Below are positions 1-14,000 of a stretch of DNA of 64,000 nucleotides, one piece after another. This DNA comes from Primula veris (Eukaryota; Streptophyta; Magnoliopsida; Ericales; Primulaceae), in contig OY821742.1 in NCBI GenBank assembly GCA_963682055.1, positions 13,671,752 to 13,735,751 on the forward strand. Direction: 5' to 3'. A program made the translations under genes and the position numbers. Position 1 is the stretch's first letter; the number at the start of each line of letters is the position of its first letter. Below the pieces are notes generated by a model. That model was not told the origin of the DNA, did no database searches, and saw nothing but the letters and a program-made list of their open reading frames with translations.

Positions 1-173
1 AGCTTATTATTTGTGAAATTTTTGGTGGGTAAGTTACGAACCTATATAGTTTCCAAAACAAATAAATTATGAACCTGTATTTAAGAGAATTAACTCGGTC
101 TTTTGTTTTATTATTATGATTCTTTATGGAAAGCGGACATAACTCTTTCAAATAAATTTTCATATACTTGTAG
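1..173 (+). other. Intron of the peroxidase gene (3' part)
   Basis: I see no coding sequence of the peroxidase family here. The segment is AT-rich and ends in a T-rich stretch and TAG directly before the codons for Gly-Cys-Asp-Gly. In class III peroxidases an intron usually interrupts the gene just before this GCDGS motif, so this is probably the 3' part of that intron. The exon with the signal peptide and the distal Arg and His would lie left of the window. Confidence 0.6.
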
Positions 174-1096
174 GGATGCGATGGATCCATATTGTTGAAT
201 CACAAAGGTAGCGAGAGGAGGGCTCTAGCTAGCATGAGTCTCAGAGGATTTGACTTGATCGACAAGATAAAAACTGAGGTGGAGAAAGAATGTGGCCCTA
301 AGATAGTATCTTGTGCAGATATCTTAACTGCTGCATCTAGAGATGCAACCGTATACGCAGGTGGACCTTTCTGGGAAATCCCATTTGGCCGAAAAGACGG
401 AAGATTCTCAATATCGAAAGAAGCCAACGCTCAGGTCCCCCAGGGTCATGAAAACATCACTTCGCTGATCGATTTTTTCCAAGCTCGTGGGTTAACGCCT
501 CTCGACTTGGTTATTCTGTCTGGGGCACACACTATTGGAAGAACTGGTTGCTTTTCCATAAGACCAAGATTGAACTTGACTGCTGCACCGATTGACTCTA
601 GGTACTTTTTATTTTATTTTATTTCATCAAAAGAAATCTCAGGTTATTTGCACCTACCTATACGTGACTTGTTCCTGAGATATTGATCTCAGGAAACTGC
701 TATATCATCCAGTTAACCCGTTTATTTGATTCAAGGTACTTGCATTCAGTAAGGAAGCAATGTCGTAAGAAGTGGTACAGTTCTCAAATTTTCGTAAATT
801 TGGATGGAACAACTCCAAGGACCTTCGACGAGGTTTATTATAAGAACTTGCAGAAGAAAAAAGGACTGTTGCTGACAGACCAGCGGTTGTACTCTGATGA
901 AAGAACATCGCCTATTGTTGACGCGCTAGCATCTCAATCAGAATTGTTCTTCAACCAATTTGCAGTATCTATGATAAAGCTCGGTAATGTACAAGTGTTA
1001 ACCGGTAAAGGTCAAGGTGAAGTCCGAGCCAACTGCAACTATATTAATCCTAAATTCAACAGACGGTCCAGAAGGGCTACAAGCAAGAGCCTTTGA
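174..1096 (+). CDS. Class III secretory peroxidase (5' partial; exons 174-601 and 736-1096)
   Basis: This encodes a heme peroxidase of the plant secretory family, which acts in the cell wall or apoplast on H2O2 and phenolic substrates. Two exons join in frame across intron 602-735 (AG|GTACTT donor, TCAAG acceptor), giving 262 residues. The sequence runs from GCDGSILLN through VSCADILTAASRDA, GGPFWEIPFGRKDG and the proximal heme-ligand His in VILSGAHTIGR to an FxNQFAVSMIKLG tail with a late Cys in NCNY. It resembles Arabidopsis peroxidase 7 from memory. The first 60-100 residues, including the distal His and signal peptide, are outside the window. The segment after SIRPRL is several residues shorter than usual (LNLTAAPIDSRYL), near the intron, so a small deletion is possible. 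The frame is otherwise open, and I cannot tell whether the locus is active. Confidence 0.9.
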
Positions 1097-1264
1097 TTTT
1101 ATCAGAACTCATCCAAAGTTCAACGTTTTGAATTTGTACCCTTCTCCAAATCTCATTCTGTTTGCTAAACAATAACTTTTTTCTTTATACTTTATTTACC
1201 TACCTTTTTAACCTGAATATAAAGAGGGGTGTAGCTATGTGAACATAATTGGTATTTGATTGGT

Positions 1265-1762
1265 ATCAAATTCTGTTGTATACAATGCTAGAGATTGGTA
1301 AAGTATATAATCTTTTGAGGTCGATAAAAAGCATTTGTAAGAGTTCTTCCGAGTTTACACTACAATTCTATAAATACCAATTATTTTATATACAAGTTCA
1401 GATTAAATTTCTTTCAGGAAAATTAAAAACACTGAATTACGAGGTCATCAATTTCTTTTAGCATGGCTCATCTTAACAATTACACAAATTGATGTGATAA
1501 TCTCTAGCTACGTCATCAAATTCTGTTGTATACAGTGCTAGAAATTGGTTGACTATACAATCTTATGAGGTCGATAAAGCCATTGTAATAGTTATTCTGA
1601 GTTTACACTACGATTTTATAAATTTTATATACAAGTTCAGACTGAATATCTTTCAGAAAAAAGAACACACTGAATTACTACGTCATCAATTTATATTCCG
1701 AGCAACAGTATGGCTCATCTTAACAGTTACACAAACTGGTTATGATGATTTTCTCTAGCTAC
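1265..1762. repeat. Two-copy tandem duplication (about 250 bp unit) downstream of the peroxidase
   Basis: Copy 1 (about 1265-1511) and copy 2 (about 1515-1762) share the order ATCAAATTCTGTTGTATACA, GAGGTCGATAAA, GAGTTTACACTAC, TATACAAGTTCAGA, ATGGCTCATCTTAACA and CTCTAGCTAC. They have diverged by substitutions and small indels. No coding potential is seen. It fills most of the space between the two convergent genes. Confidence 0.85.
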
Positions 1763-2049
1763 ATGTATTCTACCCTTAAGTGATAATGTCCTAGATACAA
1801 CATTAATAAAAAGATCAAAAATAGTTCATACAAAATTTACATGCCAACATATGTCAGCCTGAACAGTAGCCTCCATGTTGTACTTGTAGAGGTAATATTT
1901 TCCGAATTGAACAATTTGACCTTTCTTCAACTTCAGACCCAGCATCAGAGGTGTTTTCCCTTTTTTTCTGGGTTATAATTCTTTTCTTCAAACTTTAACC
2001 AATATGGTCAAAGCCATATAAAATGGTTTTCTTTACCCCATTCATTTAA

Positions 2050-5000
2050 TCATTCATCAATATCCTGAACCCATGCCAAATCTGCCAAAAATGAGATTGG
2101 TTAAGAGTTAATACAGAGGCAGGAATCTCCAGGATGATGATTCAATGAAAAAGTCTTGAACATAGAAGGATGGTGAATACTATCTATCAACAGAACAAGA
2201 AAAAGGTGAGAGAGACTGAAGAATGCTTGTCAATTCATATAACTGTAGAACATGCAAACAGTGAAAGATTGTTTTTTCAGGTAAAATTACTACGGACTAC
2301 GGAGTATTATTACCTTTTCTATGCAGTGAAAGGTAAACAATATCCAAAAGATATAAACTAGTATGCTGTGTGTGTGAGAGAGAGAGAGATAGAAAGAGGC
2401 AGAGAGACCGACTGACCTAGAAGCACAGATTCAACTGCTGCATTCGGGATCAGAAGCCCCACAATTCGCTTATCGTCATTTGTGGTCTCGATACAAACAA
2501 CTCTGATACGTTTATGGCTTTGCCGGGCCTGTAGAATACCATTTTAGGATTACCGTGATTATAACTTGCAACAAATAATAAGGCAATGGTTGCCAATTAA
2601 ATGCCAATACTTGCATCTAATGGTCAAAGTTACCAAACTCTTCTCAGTTGGTGCCTTAAAAGTACGAAGAAGAATTCAACATTAGTTTTGCGACCATAAG
2701 TAAATGGCAGTATGAAACACTACCAAATCCTAAGAGATCAGTTAATCATCAAATAACTTGCCCAAAAAGAAAAAAATTAACGAACAATCTTACCTGCTTA
2801 GAAAGAGCTTTTTCAATAGTTCCCCAAACCGGAAGAATAAGACCGCCCAGAACATTTACTTCCTGCAGTCGTTTGCCTACTGTGCAGTAGTCACCAAGCT
2901 TGCATTTCGGACCATGCATGCACTGCATGAAGAATTGAAGAAAAAATGTCCAGAGTCACAACTAGCCGTTCATCTAATATTTCATAATGGTACGAAAGAT
3001 GTGATCCGTCTTTTTTTTTTATTGTGCTTGATTGGCTACCTGACCTAGTTATGAACTCTAATTCAACATGCATTAGAATGAGCTTCAGACCTTATTCAAG
3101 CCTATTTTCAGAAAAAAAAACAGTGCTTGATTACCAACAAATGCCACAATATATGTAGATTTAAATATAAAAAAAAACAAGTAAATTTTTGGAGCTAGAT
3201 CTGTAGAGTTACCAATATTGACTTTTACCACAAGCCATCACTGTGACATAGGCCTTAATTTAGAGTTATTGTAAAAATCTCTATAAATTAATAATGCCGG
3301 GACTGTGATATTTTATTAATTAATAAAGTTACTAATTAAACAATAATTTATTAATATATTAATATAAATAGTGCCATTCAGTGTAGTGAACATAATTATA
3401 TAAAGAACATAAAAATAAGACAAAAATTAGTTCATTGTATCGACTATTCAAATAATGTTCATCGAAAAATATGACTACAAGATACTTCAATCTACGGGGT
3501 TGTTGTACTAGACCTAAGTGTATTTAACGTGTATAATTATAAATTATGAAATCATGAAAGGAACCACTATTTAAACAATACAAAATGATTCTGCTCAATT
3601 CCAAGAAAAAACAAACCACAATAGAATCATGTTTTACTAAATTATTCTAATTATGTTGCTAATTCTAAAGAATTATCAATTTATGATATTGATGGGACCA
3701 AATATTTATATATCAAAAAAAAATTATGTTATTATTTAATCGAATTATTTGTTTTTACACATCGGCCCATGTGGGGACTGGAAGAAATAATTATCTTAAG
3801 AGAGATTATTATTTTATTGAGTATTAATTTGTGGAGTTTTTCCTGTATGTCTTAAATGCAGGCTATTATCTCTAATCAGCAAGTTCACAACCAATATGTA
3901 TCACAGCCAGAAGGCCCAAAAATGCGAATGATACTTCAAAACTTAGGCCCTTCAAACTTTCCCTGTATCGGTAGCGGATAGTGTCCGTATACTCAAAAAC
4001 TAACTTTTGGAGTTTCTATGCTACATGGGTTTAAACCAAGCAAGTATAACCCTCATATAGCGAAGGGAACAAGTGCTAATTAAAATATGTTCAATGGCTT
4101 TACAAAGAAGTGGCACGTAAAAAAAACATTGTGCGTATCTGGTACTTTACCTGCTTAGAAGAAACCTCGTATTCATCTTCCCAACCAGAGCGAGCTTTCT
4201 CTAACGCAGAAATTTTTCTGTATTTAGTCTTTAGTTCTGATAAAGGCATTTCCCTGGAAATATGAAAGAAATTAAAACAGTAAGATAATGTTATCGAATT
4301 GTTCACCCGATTGCATGTGAGACTTGCTCCATAAATGAACGAAAAGAAATTCTAGATCATAGTAACCATTATTAAAGAAATTATTACTAAACCGCAGCTC
4401 ATAAAACACATTACCTTACTGACTCGCCAACTGTAGGGCGAAATATCTTATACAGTCCAGAAGCAGTGCTGGAGCACGAAAGACAAAAGATGATGAATGT
4501 TAATATTTTTCAAAGATGAGACTTCATTGTCCATTCATGCAACACTTAACATTAATGAACTAAGTAGGATTTCAAGGTACATTAGGAAAAGCCAAATGCA
4601 CAAACAAAACCAAAAAAGAAAAACATGGACACTCCAAAAAGAGTGCTTCTATGACTAACATGAGGTAGCTATGATTAGGGATTCTACTAAAAGTTGGTTC
4701 TACTGAATTTAGGTATAAAGTGTATATATATGTACAGATTTTTCATTATGGTAAAATTATTAACACGATAGAAGATGGAGATTGATAAAATGTGAAAAAT
4801 TACCGACTCTTACTGATAATTGTACAATTTATACATGTTGAATATTACATCGATGGGTAATAGCCTGTGTTTAATATAGAATCTTCCTCCTCCTTATTGT
4901 TAGGCATTTAAGAAGGAAGTGTATGGGGTCTAACAATACAGAAAGATAAATTAGAATTGAAGTTAGGAACTTCTTTTTAAAGCTTCTGGATTTTAGTTTA

Positions 5001-8000
5001 TTAGGGGTTCTTATTTATTTCTCAAACCGTCATCTTCTTCATGATCACCTATATTGTTTTATAAGCTTCACAAAGATGCTACCTTGGAACAATTGCGCTA
5101 ACTAAGGTGGCAATAAGACAGCACTTGTAATACTAAATTATAAACTTACCCTTGAAATGCTAAACAAAAGTGTCTCCTCCCTAACCATTCCCTCTTTGAC
5201 TCATAGAATCCATCATTAGGGGAACCAAGCCCATCCTTTTGCTTCTCATCAAGCAAGGCCGACGCAGACTACATATAAAATGAATAGCGAACGTCGATAA
5301 CTAGTGAGAGAAAGTAGATGACAATGTATCTATCTCCACTCGTATACTTTTTTCTGTTAGAATTTAATATGATACCTGCCATGTGATACCACGATCCATT
5401 GTAAAAGTAAATAAGACAGTGGATGCGCCAGACAATTGATCAACAAAAACGGTCTGCAAAAACATAAAGTACATAAGAGTAGCCAAACATTTAGCGTTAA
5501 TAAAAATAACCCGTTGGGAGAAGCATAACCTTTGGAGTCTCTTTTAATTCAATGGTATTAGCTTTCATATCTACAATCCCAGAGTCAAAATGCCCCTCGG
5601 TGCGTGCATTTTGTATGAGAAGTTCAAGGATGTTGATAAATAACTCGAATAGTCTGTACAGCAGTTCAAGAAATCAGTACCCAAGCAAAAAAGACAGCAA
5701 ATATATCAGAGTTTAAGCAATAGGGCGGAAAAAGTGCAGACTTATTTTGAATGTCGGGCGGCAATCCCAAAAGTCGATTAAGAAATCGTCCAACATCATG
5801 CATGTCTGAATCGACTATACGGCCATTAAACTTCGTTGAGTCCTTCCCATTACCTGTATACAAAACACCATTAGCAAACATTATTCTTGAATTTCTGTTG
5901 CTATCTATTTGTTATACTGGCCACTAAGAAACCAATTTTTTTTAGTTTCAATATCGCCATTGATATCTCACTTCAAACGTATTTGGTTCAGTTATACTTG
6001 GGCTATTTTAAGTTTTTAACTTTACTTAATGTCAAATGGCGTGAAGAACACAATCTAACATAGTATGAGGCTCTGTTTTAAAATTCGCGCTACGTAGCGC
6101 TACGTAGCTCGAAATAGCGCTTTTTTGGTAAAAAACGCAACGAAAAATCACGATTTTGGGTGGAATTGCGCTAAAATCGCGCTATAGGGGACCAAAAGCG
6201 CAAAAAGCGCGAAATTCTGGACCAAAAGCGTAAATAGCGAGTTAAAAAAAAACAGCGGATTTAAATAATAAATATATATTGTGCAATTTTCATAAAAGTG
6301 TCTGCAGTCCAAATGGTTAAGACTGTGCTGTTATTTCCAGCAGACCTGGGTTCGAAACTCACCAACAACAATTTTTTTTTTGATTTTTTTTTATTACAAT
6401 CTAATATAACTATATTTTTTTATTTTTTTTTTGTTATATATTCTAAAGTTTAGTGCATATTTAGGCAAAAAAAATACACCGCAAAGCGCTATATAGCAAC
6501 GCTATTAGCGCTTTTAGCGTTTCTCTCGAAAAAACGCTACGATAGCGATAACGCTATTTAAAACACTGGTATGAGGTGGTGGGCAGGGAAATATTAATTA
6601 AATGGACCAACAACTTACGACCCAATATATCTTAGATTCATACACCCAAGTCGAAATCTCAAGGTAACTTGAATGAAAGTGACTTAGCAGATGGTAAAAC
6701 TGAGCCCAATATTTCACTATTAAGTTGGAGAAAAAGGTAACATCCTTTAAAATTTAAAAAGAAAATTTGTAACACTAGTGCTATTCCTCAGAGAAGACAC
6801 GTCAATTAGAAGGAGTGGTTTATGGTCAAAACTAACTTAAATAGAAGTATTCAAGCTTCGTGTATTGATATGAGAATGGTGGTGTGGCCGTCAATGCCGA
6901 ACATGTTGCGATTATTCAGAATATGGCATGCGTTCTTTTACAGGAATAAATAGGAAAAAAAACAAAGAAACCAAATCCTTAAAAAGCACAAGGCATCCCC
7001 ACCAAAAGAAGGAAGGTAAGACGTCATACAAAAAAAAGGAACTTGATGACGAAATGTCCTTTATAACTAAATAAAATCATCACAACTCTATCTTAAGATT
7101 ATTGTAACTGTCAAATAAACAAGTATTTATAATGTCAAAGAGATCAAAAGAGAACCACTGATGATACGTATATACTTGGGTGCTAAGTGCAATAACATAA
7201 AAAACATTACCAAAAACCGAGTCCCTGACTATTCCAACGGAAACAAGAGCAGCTTTTCCTTTGACGATAAAATCTTGAATGGACTCTGGTTTGTCAGGTG
7301 TACAACCTGGAGGTGTAACTGGCAATATATCCTGAAAAGGTGTAGCATTAATTTCCATCAATATCAAGCTCCTTTAAGAAACAACCAACAAAAGTGGTTA
7401 GAGCAAAAACCTGTTGCATGACTCCTTTATACATAACTACCAAGGCCTTTTTCCCGTAAGCACTGTCGTAATTATAAGCGCTAAGAGATGGTCCAGCCCT
7501 GTAACATAAAAATAACATTGATACACATTATAGTGAAAGAACAAGAATTACATTTAGTATTTACTATTAGCTTGGTTATAAAAGCAAAATTAAATCCAGC
7601 TTACCGACGGTCTCCCTGTGTTAGTGCTCCAAGAGATTCTAATCTCTTAGCAACTATCGAGGCAAATCGGCGTTCACCGCCAAGATTTGTAAATAGTAAC
7701 CTACAAAAACATAAGAACAAGAACATGATCAACTTGTTATGAATATAAGAATCTATTAACAATCCATAGTCAAGCCAATGGTTGACATTAAATATAATGC
7801 AAGCGCAGAAATGTAAAACTCTCTTCATAATAATGAAGTGGTATATGAACATGCATCCACCCTCCCAAAGAAAAGAATGACTGTACAGATTAGTCCCAAC
7901 TCTTTCTTTTCTCTAACTACCTAAGACATGCTGTTAACAGGCGATAATTGCACAACTATTACAAGGTTTCCATGACTAATTAGTCTATTAAAGAGTAAGT

Positions 8001-11000
8001 CCTGCACCTGTGGACAAATATTGTCCTTCTCAGCGCAAGTGCCAAATCTTTTCAGACCTTGGCTTGGTATCTTTTTAGCATATTGTTCTTTTCCATTTAA
8101 AATTTTTATGTCAAGGTAATATAAACAAGACTAACAAAATTAATCGTGCAAGAAAGAACTGATAACCGTATCAATTCTGATCCAAAAAAGAAGGTACTCA
8201 TAATGATGCAAAAGAAGAAAGGATGCAAAAGAAGATTGTGTTACATTAGAGCTCTTAAATGGTCTCCAAAAAACATGCAGATTTACAAATATTAAGTATG
8301 ACCAAACATGTAGCTCTATACGGATGACATTAATAAGTCTTAATAGTTTTTGATACTAACAAATAAACAAAATGATGCAACAAAGCATGACAGGTTAGAA
8401 GATGATGGAACGAAAATACCAAACAAACCTATATTCAGGTGCGGAAGCTTGGTTTGATCGATGAGTTCTACCGAATTGTTGAATGGCTCGGTCTGCACTC
8501 CAAGGCAGTTCTAGAGTCACATGAACCCTTCTCCTCTTCCCAAAATTAAAGAAGAAATATCAAAGAATGAAGGCCAAGCAGAATATAGCATGTTCAGGTT
8601 TCTCTTTCGCACTAAAAAAAAGTGAAAAATTAATTACCTGATTTATAGCCCTTCTATCTGCTTGCAAAGAAACACCGGCAGAACCAGCTTCAGAAATGAT
8701 AGCAATTAGTTTCTTCCCATCCATAAACAGCTGCTTCTCATGCATATTCACCATTTCCATGGTCACCTCCTTCCTGAAACAGAAAATGACAATATTAAGC
8801 CACTACACATAAAACCGAAGTTTTGTGTGTCAGTAAAGACTTGACTCACGTGTTTCGAACTTGATAAGTGACACCTTTTCCACCAGAGTTCCTGACAAGC
8901 ATCCCTCGCCTCCCTGTCATCTCTGCAACTTTATCAGGACCTCCAAGCTGCACAAGATTCAAATTTTATGAGAAGTTTCGTAGAAAAGATAGATAATTCA
9001 CAATTTACGATTTCCAGAGTGATAAAACAAGAGTCCACAAAAAGATGTAATGAGACTGAATGGAGAAACAAAACTCATCCATTTGCAGTTACCTGATCAA
9101 TAATGTCATCCAGGGGATTGTTTGGGAGATCGAAAGATCGAATTATCTCGAGAATTTTTGTTTTACGTTCCATAGCTCCTTCATACCTATATTCACAATG
9201 TGTTTGCGATATTAGTGTTCTTAACTTAGCAAAATTAGGTTGGAAAAAATGTCATAAAAGCTGCACTTGAAAATTGCCATTAGCCATTTTCATAATATAC
9301 AAAAATGGAAATGAACAAGAACAAGAATACAAGTAGCCTGTCCGTAAAAGATACACAATTAGGGAGAGATGGTGAAGGGAACTGGGTTACAGAATCATGG
9401 TCATCTTCTCACAGCACTTGCATACTTATTAAACGCTAAAGCAATTGTACAAAATATCGGACCAGACAAAGAATAAGGAACTAATAAAGTATCTCCAAGA
9501 GCAATAAGACCACCTATGAACATCCAAAGCGAAGAACTCTAATTTAAAAGTCAACAGTCTCTTATTCCAAATGGTTAATTAAAAATGTAGAGTTACAAAA
9601 ATTAGGAAAACCTTTTCAACAATTCTGCAGCATAGGCTTGTTTTGCTAGGAGATACTCTTCTGTTTTCTCCTTGCACTTGTGGCAAGACCAATCACTTGA
9701 CACTGGGCCTTCCACTGGGGGAACTAAGCATGCAGAGTGTAAAAGCTGACGACAACAAGAACACTGGAGCAGTTTCTTTCTTTCCTGCATGAAACAATAA
9801 TGAATATATATTGAAACAATGAGGTCTTTAAAAAATATATAATGTAATAAAGTTGTTCTTCGTCTTGGAATATTTGCAATTGCTTTTCTCTAGTTTGGAA
9901 TGATTGAAATCTTAAAAAGACCCGACACTACGGACTATATGCTTTGAAGATATTTGCAAGATATAGAGAATTGAGAACTATGTTTGAGAAATATACTCAA
10001 CACCTCTCCTTGTCGATTCATTAATTTCTATTTTCTTCTTCAATGATCTAATTAATATTTGAATGACGGATCTGTTAACTATTTCTGTAACGCTAAAAAT
10101 ATTTTAGTAATTATTTCTCTTCTTAGTTCAGCGACGACGTATATCTTTCCCCACTCACTGCACTAGATTTTCAAGGACACTTGAGCAACCTGAGTAGTGC
10201 TTATATCCTCTTGTCCTCGTATACTTTTTGCTCCATGGTGGTGTTATTTACAAAGATTCAATAAAATAATAAAATACAAGTTCACGATGTGTAAGATGCC
10301 AGGGTTGATTGCAGTGAGCCAGTGACATCCTTCTAAATAAAAAACCCAAAAACTGTGCCAGTGTAAGGTCCTCTAGCATACATATATAGAGGCCTGAAAT
10401 CGACAAATGACCTTTCTGAAGTACGAGATTGCTCCCTCACAACTTTGGTGAAGAACAAAAATATCCGAAGTCGAGGATCTGAACGATCTTTAATGTTGCT
10501 TATCAACAAAAGTCAGACATAGCCATATATATATGACTAGTGACTATGTTAAGTAACAATGCATGAAGGACTTGAGTTTTAGTTAAGTGAAATAAAGAAC
10601 AAAGAAACTACTCTCTCCATCCCATCTTGTTTGATCTCTATTTGCTTATTTGGATATTCCGAAATGTTAGGTCACTTGCCTAAAATAGTAAACCACTATA
10701 GAATATCTTCTATATTACCCTGCTACAAAACGTGATAAACCTGAAGATATATTTTCGGAGAAATGGAGAAATACAAGAATAATACGAAATAAGTTTATTA
10801 TATTAATTTCATGATTATTATTTACAAACTAATTTCGTTTTATTTAAACATATTCACTGGACAGTTATTTACGGAAAAGTCGTTACCTAAGTATTTATTT
10901 TGAGTGTCAAAAGTTGTAACTATTAGGGATTGAAGGGATGCAACCCCATAGTTGAATAGTTGTAAACTCTGACATTAAATAGTCTTGTGTATATGTTGTA

Positions 11001-14000
11001 AAAGTCAGTTTAATGTTAATGATAAAAGAATATATAAAGATTTGTTTTCCCCATAGGTGTCTTTTTCTCCTTGTCTTATTTCTCCGATTCTACACCATTA
11101 GGCTATCTAAAATTGGCCCTTGCTTGGACATCAACTATTTCACTGACTGAGAAGAGCAGAAAGGGAAACTCAAAAGTAGCATAATGTTGTGGTCTTGTAG
11201 ATCATTTTCAGAAATGAGTCAATGACAATTAAAATGAACCATCTAAAAGAAGAATGAAGAATTAATAACATGGAGAAATTAGTTCCATCTTTAGGATAGA
11301 AATAAAGTTCGTATCTAACGCCAATGTTTCCTTACTTTCCTAGCACATCAAACTACTCTTCTCCTTAGAGGTATAGTTAAGTCACCATTAGAGAAAAGGT
11401 AAGAATGGCAAATGTATAGAAATACCTCTTCGGAATTGCAGACCGCGCAAATCTGAAACTCATCATCTGATTCAGCCGATTCAGCTCCAGAATCAGCTGC
11501 ATTGTTCAATAATACATCAGCCGATAATGACAAAATAACAGTGGAATATGCAAACCAACTTATATTCATAAAACTAGTATTGCATGACAAAGCCCCATAA
11601 TGACGAAGAGAAACACAAACCATGTTCCTTCTACCAAACAAGTTAATTATTCTTTCTTTACAGAATCATGACATAGACACTATGCCACGAAACTTGAGAA
11701 CATATAATTCGAGAAGAAAATAAAGAAAATCTGATCATATATTTTAGACGTTATTGCATCCTCCATTTTATTCTATTTCCCAAAGTAATGTATCATGTAC
11801 CGTGTAGACTAATAAACAGAATCTCACATCAATTAGTCAAGATACTTACTCTCGGCTTCTTCTTCATCACTTTCTAAATCACTTTTAACGCCCCAGTTAG
11901 CAATTTTCCTAACTCTTCCTTTGAAAGAAACACCACGATTTGACAAGTCCCTCTTTTGAGGAAGTCCATTTGCATTTTCCTCTCCTGTAACCAGTAACCA
12001 CGATACTAAATTAACATGATTTTGAAATGTTAAGCATAAGTTGACCCGACGACAGGTGAATAGACCCAATGTAAACCTGTAAGTTCTTCGGGCTCTTCAG
12101 GCAATGGATAATTTTCTTCAACAAATTTAAGCAAAAGCTCTCGAGGTCCCGAAACAAAATCATCAAGTTCGAGACCCTGTGTATCATTTAGGTCACAATC
12201 AAAAAGAGGAAAGAAAAATTATGACCGCCATGAAGGAAATCGCAATCACGTATATACACACATATATATATTATACTATATATACACATACATATACATA
12301 TGAAATGGATACGGCGTAAAAACTTAAGCCGACACACCACATATCAGCTGTTGATCATATAAGGATCAAAGGACAAGATCGAACATCAAATACTCAATTC
12401 GTCTCGTTCCTTGATATTTATTTAAATCAGCCGCTGAGATGTGGTTTCTCCACTAAAATGTTTACTTAAGTAGCGGGAGATCCGGCCTTACATACACACA
12501 CACACACACATATATATATATAGAGAGAGAGAGAGAAAAGCTCACATGTTTTGTCACAGCTTCCTCTGTCCTTGCCTCTCCAGTGCTTTGAAGGCCAACG
12601 ACAATACACTTATTTTCCATCAGGGCTTGCTTAGCGAGTCTCACGACAGCAGGCACCTTTGCTGACATACACATGTGTCCAAAGAAACGCTAAAAGTTGC
12701 CAGTAGAACAACCACAAATGAGTAAATTAAAAAAAAAAAACAGCACAAGGAATTAGAAGTTTTAGACTGATAATATTAACTTAAAAAGAACAAAAGAAAC
12801 CTGATGACTCGCCCAGTACAATCGCCATAACTGGCTAGAGTTTGGCTTCTCGCTAGGTAGAAAGGCACTGGCAGATAGTAACTCCACCCGCAACTCTGCC
12901 CAAAATTCTGCAGCTTTTTTGTATATTTCCTAAGAAAATAGTTATCTCAAGTTGAGAACCAACAAACTAAAATAAATTCAAAAGATATTGTCTTTAAATG
13001 GCTGGGAGGCCAATTTTCATTATTATTTATCGTTCTGCGTGATTTCACTTGATATGCTTCCATATATCAGAGGTCAGTAAAGACTACAAATTCATCTTGT
13101 TTCCAGTTTCGTATCTTAAATTTGATCAAATAATAACTCTTGCTAGGTGTATCATGTATGGTGTCTATATTGTATTCAGATGTTCGGAAAGGTAAAGATA
13201 TCAGTAATATCTAAGCAAAGCAAAACTCAACTGAGGGGATGTAAACACTTGAAAATTTCTAGACTGTTATATGATTTACTATACTTTCACATGGTATAAA
13301 ACGATGTCAAAAAAGGACATGATAGATTGTATTCTGAGATTCAAAAGGGGAAAGTCATCAGTGATATCGAGCTGCATAACTCATACTGGATGATGCAAAC
13401 ACTCTTGTTAATTTCTCGACTGTTACATGATTAATTATAATTAGAGAAAACCCTCTGTAACAGAACCTGTTTGCAGCACCCCAAGTATAATAGTATCCTT
13501 TCAGTAATATACTTAAATACCTTCCAAATTAACTTCCCTTTCTTAAAAAACATTCTCACAGATAGTTGTCGGACTACACAAATGGGGAAACCTATATTTG
13601 TATGGCCCTCTTTCACGCAGTGCACCAACAAACTTCTTAAATAGTTGAATAGGTAGCGACACTGGGGGGGAAAAGAGGGAGAGAGAGGGTCCATACCATC
13701 ATTTTAGGTTCCAAGGGAACTTCAACAACGTCAAATTCAGCGCCTTTGTAACTAAGAGTTCTACATACGTACATTCCCCTGTAACAGAAGGATTACCAAT
13801 TTAGAATGCAACAAGACTCCACAGAAAAACCATTCACTAAAAAAAAGTTCATTATCCCACAACCTCGCTTTCATGTCCATTGCCACCAGTTCTAGTGCTC
13901 CAACACCTCCTTTTTCTAGAGCACCTGCATTAATACCGAATAAGCGTCTACTTAGCTAATCGTACATTATATGGTTCAGAGTGCACACACTCAGCGAAGT

